DNA of 42,505 nt, from positions 1 to 42,505 of the forward strand of contig AZLU01000155.1 in NCBI GenBank assembly GCA_002224055.1, written 5' to 3'. Position numbers and translations under genes: made by a program. Within the stretch, counting starts at the first letter, position 1. The number at the start of each line of letters is the position of its first letter. The notes beneath the pieces are model-generated. The model was not told where the DNA came from. It searched no databases and was given only the letters and a program-made list of their open reading frames with translations. Below, in pieces: positions 33,901-41,740 of the stretch. This stretch comes from Pezizomycotina sp. ARF18 (Eukaryota > Ascomycota).

Positions 33901-35310
33901 GGAGCTGACGGTCTGGCTTTAGGTGGATTTGGAGGCGGGGGTGGAGGTATAGCCTTGACTCTCCCTCTATCTGTGATAGGTAGTTGCTGAGGCTGTGATA
34001 CTTGTTGTGATACTTGTTGTGATACTTGTTGTGATACTTGTTGTGATACTTGTTGCGATTGTTGCTGCTGCTCCTGCTGGTTAATGCGCAAGGCGGATGC
34101 GGCGCCATCACTGTATGCGGACCGTGGTATCCTTCTGGATGGAAGCGGTGGATCCTCGCCGCCACTCGAGCCCTCATCACTGGCAGGTGGAGTGCTGAAA
34201 GGCGATATCCTATCTGAGGCCGGTGGTGTAGAAGCTTTGAGACCAAGCGTGAGCGGACCCGCCCTGGTCGGCGTACCAAGACCTCTAGGCTTATCGGGTA
34301 TCGGCGGCCTATCTGGCGAACCTGTCCGCGAATTCGATATACTCGCGCGAGCAGAGGTGGAACCGCCGTCCGACGAGTCCCGGGAGAGTGGTGGCGGTCG
34401 TGGTGGTGGCGGTTTTGAGGCGATATCTAAGCTTATCCGTTTTGGCTTTGAAGAGGAAGGGATAGGGGAGGGTTTGAGGGTGGCATGTATGCTTTCTTCG
34501 GCTCAGTGTAGTCTGGTACGGTCGGTGCAAGCGTGTTTTGGAAGAGGGACTGTGAGGGTTTATGTTTGGAGGATGGAATCGGTGGCGGCGGCGTTCTCGC
34601 CGGCGAGGGACCTCGAGATACTCGGGGAGAAGGTGGTGGTGGTGCTGGCCGTCCGCTCAATGGCGATATCGGACTTTGTACGGACATCTTCGGCGGCGAA
34701 CTGGGCGAAATTACCGTCACTGTGGGAGCGCCGGCGCTCGGTGGTGGTGATAAGGACCCGACCGAAAGAGGCCGAGGTTTTTGGCTCTGCTTTTGTAACG
34801 ACGAGATGACATCTTTGTTCGAGCCGCTCGGTATTTCACGCTCGTCACCAAACGGATTTATCGAAGAGTCCTCGGCGGCAGATCGAGCGAAGCTCTTCCA
34901 AACGTCCGGGCTGGTGCTGATTCGAGCTTTATCGAGGCGTCATTCCGGCTTGGTAGATTTGGTGGTTGCTGTTGCTGTTGCGGCTGCGGATGTGGCGGTA
35001 GTGCTGGTGGTTTGGAGTCACTTGCTTGGGTTGCACTCTTTTTATGCGGCAGGGACGGAGCTGTGCTTGTTGTCGGCGTTGGAGGCTGCGGCGTGGTTTT
35101 GAGACCTTCGAACCTCGAGAGGAGAGATGAAACTGATTTCTGCGATGGTAGGTGTTAGGGATTGTTAGCTGGAAGATCATGCATGGGAGCTCGTGAGACT
35201 CTGCAGATGAATTCATATGGAACAGAACAAAGTGAATGAAAAGGCCGTGACGGAATATTCCACCCATCCTTCTGAAAAAGGCACACACTCACCTGGGGAG
35301 AATCGTCCAT
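30949..35310 (-). CDS. WD40-repeat inositol polyphosphate 5-phosphatase
   Basis: This large phosphoinositide/inositol phosphate 5-phosphatase carries an N-terminal WD40 propeller. Exon 1 encodes only MDDSPQ (from 35310). After an intron (about 35155-35292) comes KSVSSLLSRFEGLKTTPQPP, then about 500 residues of Pro/Ser-rich disorder. A (VSQQ)n stretch precedes WD40 blocks: LFAVCGQYACTTSHVTQVWD, LWLGTSFGDLMEVD, LLWIASGRDISVYQ, VFFGHNDGKVSIYS and DNVIKVWDGMLQEDWLG. The catalytic domain has PDIIVFGFQELVDLENKKVT, VKTGLGGIHGNKGALVIRFL, FINCHLAAGQ, CILNGDLNYRID, RVPAWCDRILYRG and HTSDHRPVSGTF, all key 5-phosphatase motifs. The C-terminus (LDFLVNVCGYPYEQAYKTLQ then HHVEDAVYAL) resembles a UBA fold. 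Introns include ones ending near 31822, 32100-32215 and 32435-32505. Several indels are present. Confidence 0.95.
33996..34055 (-). repeat. 12-nt tandem repeat encoding (VSQQ)n
   Basis: There are five perfect copies of TGATACTTGTTG on the plus strand, coding for SQQV repeats on the minus strand inside the disordered region of the 5-phosphatase. The unit is in frame, so copy number can vary without breaking the gene. Confidence 0.95.
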
Positions 35311-35696
35311 GATAATGATGGTGATGGAGAGGATTGCGTCAGCGTCGTTACTTGCTCATACGTAAGGGACGGTATTCGATTCGAACCGTTGAGAAGTAGG
35401 CGAGTTGAAGAAGGTTTTCGAAAAACGCCAGAGCGAGAAGCTGAGACGGAAAGCAAAAAAAATAAAGGTAGCTTTTTTTTTTAATTAACTTTCCCTTCGT
35501 TCGTTCCCTTTTTCAACCCCCCTTCGCCCCAAAACAAGCAACCTTTTTTTTTTTCAGCCTTATGGAAATGCCGTCTCTCTTTAAGTTGTGGGAGAGACAG
35601 CCCAAAAAAAAAAAAAGACATTAATCATATATATACATTTTAAACGATGTACGTTTCTATTAAGCTGTTTCGGAGCATCTGGGAGTTGCCAAAAAG

Positions 35697-35728
<32 letters not shown>

Positions 35729-36906
35729 GTCATCACGTACCTCTCCTGCTAAAGATAGGTCCTCTTTTTTTTTTTTTTTTGGTTGTATACTATGAGCGAA
35801 ATTAAAGATGGCCAACTGCAAGGGGAAGATATGTGTCCATGGAAACGAAACTGGTCGATTTCGTGATAGGGACCAGTTGGAAGGAATGTTCTTTTTGTTC
35901 AAAGGAATAAGAATCTTTTCGCTTTTCTCGATAGCGAGTTCCTTATAGATAGATAGATATCCACGACGACAAAGGACAACAAACGCTGTGAGGCTTTTTT
36001 TTCCCTTCCTGTACGGAGGAAAGGAGGTAGAGCTTTTGAATTTACCGCAGGTTAAATTGATACTGCCCTTGTTAAGGTATTATTATATAAGTAATGACAA
36101 TAATAGGAGGAAGTATAGATGGATGTTGATGCATATCTATCTCTGCTTTTGATGAAAAAAGAATACAATTTCTTTCAATCAATTCGGACAAGATTGAAGG
36201 GAAATTTTTGGTTATTATTATTGTTTTTTTTTTAAAAAAAAAAATTTCTGCACGTAACTCAACTCTTCTCTAGACTTGGACGAAAGTCGTTCCTGAAACG
36301 AGAAGGTAAAGGAAGGCGATGGATGCAATTGGACAGCAGAAATAAGCACACTATGTATGCCCTTTAACAGCGCTCTAAATACTACTATCGCACATGATAA
36401 ATTGATGATAATAATAGTAGTAGTAGTATTATTATTATTGCTGGTACCTTTTCCTCCCCCTTTTCTAGGTTCTAGGTACATTAACTATAAGCAGTAAACT
36501 ACCTACTGGTAGCTTTGGCGGGTCGGTTAATTTAAAGCACTGCAATCCTCAAAGTGCCACAGGCATCTTTTTGCTCCGTGCTCGCATATAGAAAATATAA
36601 CGTAGACAAAGTGGGTCTTCTTTCTTTTCCTTTTCCTTCTTTTTTTTTTTTTTTTTTTTTTTTGCTTTTAATCACCTTTAAATATTTTATCTACTACCCT
36701 TGCCAAGCAGTCGTTCCCGAGTTTCATAGCTCATCAGCTCTTCGCATCCATCTCATCAGCAAAGCCCTTCGTCGAGATAACTCAGATATTTTTTTCCCCT
36801 TCTGCTCCGAACAGAGAAAGTCAATCTCGAGACAAAAAGCTCCGAAAGAATTCAGTATACAGCGACTCCCTGCGTCGAGTTAAAAAAAAAAAAAAAAAAA
36901 AAAACC
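35311..36906. other. Divergent spacer, 5-phosphatase / CHY protein
   Basis: This 1.6-kb upstream region is shared by two divergent genes. It holds an A-tract of about 28 (35697-35724), T runs (35763-35780; 36640-36663), a GATA repeat (TAGATAGATAGATA near 35946), a TAG/TTA trinucleotide stretch (about 36410-36440) and the A23 tract before the CHY start. No conserved coding block was seen. Confidence 0.5.
36882..36904 (+). repeat. A23 tract two bases before a start codon
   Basis: A23 followed by CC and the ATG at 36907. Same arrangement as the A36 leader of the ferredoxin gene. Confidence 0.85.
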
Positions 36907-36911
36907 ATGTG
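36907..36911 (+). other. 5-nt first coding exon (ATGTG)
   Basis: The exon is ATGTG, followed by a strong donor GTACGT at 36912. The acceptor ACATAG ends at 37046, with CTAAC branch sequence about 30 nt upstream. Joining gives ATG TGT AAA CAT GTT, i.e. MCKHV, the expected family N-terminus. Confidence 0.85.
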
Positions 36912-37610
36912 GTACGTTTTAAAAAAGAATTTTAAGGCGAGGTTCCGAGCTCTCGGTTTCGTCTCCCTATTTTCTTCTACAGTGTCGCAAGGCCAGCGGC
37001 AGCTCAGCCTAAGCTAACGACGACGCTTCTTTCGACAACAACATAGTAAACATGTTCTGAACGCTCAAGTCTCCATCCGGTCTGCATGCTGTTAGTTCCA
37101 AAAAAAGCTTCTCTCTCCACGGAACCTTTTTTTTTTTTTCCTTAGGCCTCGAAGAGTTTTCGTGCTAACCACGCGACACCATCCAGGTCGGAAATGGTTC
37201 GATTGCGCCGAATGTCACGCCGAGCAGGAGGACCACCCAATGCTGAAGCGCTTCGAGCTTGTGTTCGCGTGCAAAAAGTGCAAGAAGGCCTTCCGGAAGG
37301 ACGCCAGGGACTTTGACGAGTCGGACGAGTACTGCCCGCACTGCGATAACCACTTCGTCCTCGATGCCGTATCGCCGAAACCGGTGCTCAAGGTGGAAGG
37401 GAGGATATACGGAAGGATTCGAGGTACAGTCTTTCTATTGAAGCTCTAACATGCCTTTTTTTTTTTTTTTTTACTTTATTCGGATTTCGGGGTTCTCTGT
37501 GCTAACGTAACCTACTTTCCAACTTTAGAATTGTCAAGGACGAGCGGATAAAAGGTTTCGACGACGAGTCGATGTACGATGTCGCGAATACGGCAGATCG
37601 ACTTGGTTGA
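36907..37610 (+). CDS. CHY zinc-finger protein
   Basis: This small cysteine/histidine-rich zinc protein is related to the CHY-type finger of yeast Hot13. Exons: 36907-36911 (ATGTG), 37047-37090, 37187-37430 and from about 37530 to the TGA at 37608-37610. Spliced product: MCKHVLNAQVSIRSACCRKW, FDCAECHAEQEDHPMLKRFE, LVFACKKCKKAFRKDARDFD and ESDEYCPHCDNHFVLDA, then VEGEDIRKDSR, IVKDERIKGFDDESMYDVAN and TADRLG. At least ten Cys and four His sit at family spacing. The 5-nt first exon supplies M and two bases of Cys2; without it the gene has no start in frame. One G is missing in the GGG run at about 37399-37401. Poly(T) tracts lie before the second and third acceptors. Function is not established; Hot13 acts in mitochondrial intermembrane-space oxidative folding, but this protein is not shown to. 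Confidence 0.9.
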
Positions 37611-37918
37611 GTTTCATCATTTTTTTTAGTTTGAATATGTACAGTACGAATTTTTCACAAAGCGAAACTGCATTACCATACCATTTTGTCGCATTCTCTA
37701 GAGGAAGCATGAAGTAACAAGCACAACTAGCGGAATTATTTGAAGCTCTTTTCTTTCTTAGCATTAAGTCATCTCTATTTTAGTCGTTTTTTTTTTTGGG
37801 GGGGGATGCTGCTATGAGAAAAAAAAATATATAAACCAATACCATATGCCCCCGTGGATACTGCTGTGTGCAATATAAAATGATTAAAGTAAGAAAGAAC
37901 GACTTTCGATGGCCGCTC
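37611..37918. other. Convergent spacer, CHY protein / proteasome alpha-4
   Basis: A 308-bp 3'-to-3' spacer with T9 followed by G8 (about 37789-37806) and A-rich sequence. Nothing coding is seen. Confidence 0.6.
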
Positions 37919-39259
37919 TCAGGAATGGTATATCAATATTTTTGCTTCGTCGACATTATCTTGGGTGCTCGTCCCCGTTGCTCCCGCACCTCTTCCTTGC
38001 TTCTTCTTCGCCGCTTCCGCCTGCTTCTCTGCTTCGATTTCCTTGACGTAGCCTTCTATCGCTCGACACCCAGCCACTAAATAAGACGAATATGTTAGCT
38101 ACCGTATAATTACATTCTTCATTAAAGCCTCAGTGAGAGAATTCTTACCTCAACTTTCTGGCCCGGTGCCATAAGAGCAATCTCTATATTCTTCGCTCCC
38201 GTCTGCACAACCTCGAGCAGCGACTTGACCGTAAGCTTCAGGGTCTCCTCGCGGTCCATCTCCTCCTTGTAGTTACGCTCCAGGAACTCTCGGACGGTCT
38301 TGCTAGATCTGCCAATAGCATTCGCTTTCCTAATAAAACCCCACCGCAATTTCTCACATCAGCTACCGACCTTCAAGTTTTCCGAGAGTGAGGTCTCCAT
38401 CCTAGCAAGCAAGCAGCAAAACTCACCACGCCGATATATACCCGAAGGCTCAGTCTGGTACAGCCTGGGCTGCTTGTCGTTGGCGTCGAAGCCGATGATC
38501 AGAGTACTGATGCCGAACGGCCTAACGCCTCCGCTCTGCGTGTACCGCTGCTGGACGCCGGCGACGTACTTTCGTGATGTACTCCACCGTGACGGGTCCT
38601 CGACGGTGAGCCGGTGCGACTGGGCCTCGACGCGGGCACGGTCTATGAGGATGCGGGCGTCGGCGTTGAGGCCGGCGAAGGCGAGGCAGACGTGCTTGTC
38701 GACGAGGCCGATCTTCGAAGGGGTGATGCGGGTGTCTTGGAGCTTCACGGCCGAGCGCTTCTCGCAGCCGAGTACGACGACGTCTTTGCCCTTGACGCCG
38801 ACGGCGCAGGTACCTATATAGAGTAAAGAAGAGAAGTTTAGCCGTGAGTCTTTGAAAGTGTTGGGCTTGCTGGGGATGAATCGCTATCTCCTGTACATCG
38901 GGTGGTAGCTGTGCATTGTGTGTGCTTGTTGTAAAGGCATTCGTGTAATAAAGCAATGGAATGGAGCTCCAAGATTGAGGGTTCGATCGTTTTTGATAGT
39001 TCTCGTACCTCTCTTTACTGCTTCGAGAGCATATTCAACCTGGAAGACGTGACCGTCGGGACTGTAGATAAGAAGAGAAACCGTTAACAAAAAAATCCTT
39101 CCTAGTACGTAGCGTTAAAGAAAGCCGGAGGATGTCTGAATATGCACCTGAAGACTGTTTGCGAGTAAAGATGTTAGCCTAGCTACTTCTTGTCTAGATA
39201 GATAGGATGAATAGCTCGACTAGTATACCTGAAAGCGCGCGGTCGTATGAGCCAGCCAT
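37919..39259 (-). CDS. PRE6: 20S proteasome subunit alpha-4 (PSMA7/Pre6)
   Basis: This is an alpha-ring subunit of the 20S proteasome. Exon 1 (39229-39259) [10 protein letters not shown]; exon 2 (39148-39154, 7 nt); exon 3 (to 39061) [19 protein letters not shown], the alpha-type signature; then [99 protein letters not shown] and [20 protein letters not shown]. The Lys-rich tail [15 protein letters not shown] marks the alpha-4 class. The end is KILIYHS with stop at 37919-37921. About 255 aa matches the family. Conserved PVTVEYITK is read as PSRWSTSRK because of two compensating indels near 38570 and 38595. A base is also missing near 38432 (IYSAW). It shares a divergent promoter with thymidylate kinase. 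Confidence 0.97.
39148..39154 (-). other. 7-nt microexon in proteasome alpha-4
   Basis: On the minus strand TCTTCAG is flanked by an acceptor (CAAACAG) and a donor (GTGCAT). Joining exon 1 ending TCA G, TC TTC AG and T CCC GAC gives [13 protein letters not shown], the near-invariant proteasome alpha N-terminus. Skipping it would lose VFS and shift the frame. Confidence 0.88.
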
Positions 39260-39608
39260 TATTCTGATCGTCAAGCACAAGGACTTCTTCTATTTGTAGT
39301 TTTTATAGAGGTCGTATTGGCTTGACTTCGGTCGTTATATTTGCTCGTCGTAGGAAATAGCAGCTCAAAAAGAGGTGGGTTTGGTTTGGTTTGGGTGAGC
39401 TTTTTCGGTGGAGGACGCGCGGAAGTTTAGTAGTGTTGGACAGCAAAGATTATGTAGTGGGGCACGTTTTTTGGCTGCAATTTTTTAATTAGAGCTCGAA
39501 GCTTTAAATAACGTGGGAGCTATCTATCCACTTATCTATCTGCACGACACCTCACATTCGACATATATCAGCTACACATTTTCGACAATTTTCACTGCAT
39601 TGCTTCAG
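39260..39608. promoter_or_regulatory. Divergent promoter, proteasome alpha-4 / thymidylate kinase
   Basis: About 350 bp separates the proteasome start from the thymidylate kinase leader. It contains a GTGGGTTTGGTTTGGTTTGG repeat (about 39375-39397) and GGACGCGCGG (about 39413), one base from the MCB ACGCGT element used by MBF for S-phase genes. No GGTGGCAAA proteasome element was found. Regulation is inferred. Confidence 0.45.
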
Positions 39609-39676
39609 GTAACTATCGAAACACTCTAGAACATACTGAAACTCCAATTCTAATCTCTAAGTTAAAAAAATTCTAG
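39609..39676 (+). other. 5'UTR intron ending exactly at the thymidylate kinase ATG
   Basis: GTAACT donor after TTCAG, and an acceptor TTCTAG directly adjoining ATG at 39677; 68 nt. The intron carries no coding sequence, so its removal is supported by signals only. Confidence 0.5.
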
Positions 39677-40552
39677 ATGTCATCTACATCAGCTATGAGA
39701 GGCGCGCTGATCGCCGTTGAGGGTCTTGATAGAGCTGGGAAGTCTACACAATGTAGCTTGCTCGTGGACCGATTAAAAGCTGAAGGCGTCCCCGTCGTCC
39801 TTCAGAAGTTTCCAGGTGCCTAACTCATTGGATAAACAAAAATTGCGCAATCACCTCGGAGCTATTAGCTTCATCCAGGTTGCCAGGGAGAAAAAGAAAG
39901 CGTAAAATTTAACAGGGTTTTGCGTTCCCTGGGGTCAGGATAGATAGGACCACGCAGATCGGGCTCATGATCAACTCCTACTTGCAAAATGCGGAAAACC
40001 TGGACGACAGGGCTATACACTTGCTGTTTCTGCGAACCGGTGGGAAGCATGGTAATACTTGCCATTTTTTCGATCCAACGTATATCCGTTTTTCCTTGCG
40101 GGTCGCAAAAAACCGAGGCTAATGGGATGATATATTATTTTATATTCTTTCTTGCTCATATATATTTGAAACGCTAGCGATAAAATAAAATCCTCATCGC
40201 TTCCGGGACGACGTCGTCATGGACCGGTACGTCTATTCCGGTATCGTCTTTTCCGCCGCCAAGGAAGCGAACCTACCCATCGAATGGTGCCGGGCGCCAG
40301 ACATTGGCTTGCCGCGGCCGGACGCTGTGATCTTCCTGTCTATATCGCAGGAAGAAGCCGCGAAGCGGGCGGGCTTTGGAGACGAAAGGTACGAAAACAA
40401 AGAGATGCAGGATAAGGTGCGGAAGCTATTCGAGTCTTAAGTAAAGATCCCAGGACGAAGGGGACTGGTGCGTTGTAGATGCTGCGGAGAGCCTGGAGCA
40501 GGTTTCAGAGGCGGTATGGAAAGGCGTCGAGGTGGGAGAAAGAGGGCTGTGA
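39677..40552 (+). CDS. CDC8: Thymidylate kinase (dTMP kinase)
   Basis: This enzyme phosphorylates dTMP to dTDP for DNA synthesis. Exon 1 (39677-39815): MSSTSAMRGALIAVEGLDRA, GKSTQCSLLVDRLKAEGVPV and VLQKFP, with P-loop GLDRAGKST. Exon 2 (39944-40051): DRTTQIGLMINSYLQNAENL, DDRAIHLLF then SANRWEA after correcting one missing T. Exon 3 (from 40178): SGTT, VVMDRYVYSGIVFSAAKEAN (DR motif), LPIEWCRAPDIGLPRPDAVI (substrate-specificity loop and DxGLPxPD), RAGFGDERYENKEMQDKVRK (lid region) and DWCVVDAAESLEQVSEAVWK. The stop at 40550-40552 follows GERGL. About 215 aa, as usual. Frameshifts near 40031, 40213 and 40437-40460. Acceptor 39943 and donor 39816 restore FP|DRTT exactly. Possibly cell-cycle controlled through the near-MCB upstream. 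Confidence 0.95.
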
Positions 40553-41687
40553 AGGTTGGTTTAAGGCAGTTCGCGTAAGATGTGAATGTAAATATCATAC
40601 ATAATATCGTTTGGGATTTAGAGATATCGATAAGAAGTATAGCCGATATCTTTTGCTTTTGTGTTCTATTCGAGCATGCGCACTTTAACTTTTTGGATAT
40701 CGCTAGGTATTTTCCAGCCGATGTATTAACAATATGAAGACAATGATAAGTATTATAATCAAGCGAAAGTTGTTAATCCTGACGATTATCGAGGACACAC
40801 ACTGCTGCTCAGGTAAGCGCGTGTTAAATAGATTTTACAGATATTCTTAGGAATATTATCATTGTTGACTTATATGCTTGAACGTTATTGGCTCGTTTGA
40901 TATCGTAGAATCTTTTTGCCATATCTTGATCTATATGCAGAGTTAAGGTAATAGGAACATAGTTGTCTGATTATCAAAGATGTTGTCTACACTCCTTATG
41001 CAGCTTGTATTGGAGATAACTGGTAAAGCTTTTCTAAAGGCGATTTGTATAGGACAAAATCGCCGAATAAGACAAACTTAAAAGAATATATATATACTTC
41101 AGTCACTACGGTAGAGTAGTGATTTTTATTCATATATAAAGTACCCTTTCCACCAGAGATACTGACTAACAGAACCATTGTGAAACCAGAAAAAAAAAAA
41201 AAAAAAAAGGTTAAGGAACAAAATAAAAAGACAAAGTACTGGTAATTGGCCACCAACCCAAATATGCGAAAGATAAATAGAGAGAAAAAAAGTTCGTAAC
41301 ACCACTTAAATGTAGGTAGGTAATGCTTAGGTAATAGCCAATGAAAGGAAATGAAGAAGTCGCCACGCTACAGAAATTGTTTTTTCATAGTTTACAATAT
41401 ATATAGAAAAAGGACGGAAAAGAAGAGAAATACATAACATTACATACCAACCGAAGAATAAAGGTTTCATACTTATGGCCAGCACCGAAAATATATCGAT
41501 AATTTTTCTCCCGCTAATAGGAATTTAAATCAGATAAGAAGAGGAAGAGAGAGAGGAGAAAGTGTAGACTTCATGACGGAAGAAACCGTGTCAACATGAC
41601 ACTAGAAATCCTTCCTCATGGATAAATGAGATTCGTTAACAATAACGTTATAAGACCCATGTTATACTACCGAATGCCCGTTTTGTT

Positions 41688-41727
<40 letters not shown>

Positions 41728-41740
41728 GTGCAAAAGAATA
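40553..41740. other. Convergent spacer, thymidylate kinase / eIF4E-2
   Basis: A 1.2-kb AT-rich 3'-to-3' region holding an A-tract (about 41190-41208) and the A37 tract (41690-41726) just past the eIF4E-like stop. Short open frames here are not credible genes. Confidence 0.5.
41690..41726. repeat. A37 tract in the 3' flank of the eIF4E-like gene
   Basis: Longest homopolymer in the window. On the minus (sense) strand it is T37, 14 bases past the stop. It is not a retro-inserted poly(A) tail of this gene, since it reads T on the sense strand. Confidence 0.85.

Noticed and set aside
34084-35102. Long plus-strand frames (241 and 189 codons), Gly/Ser/Glu-rich
   Set aside because: Antisense of the Pro/Ser-rich disordered region of the 5-phosphatase; composition is the mirror of that coding strand.
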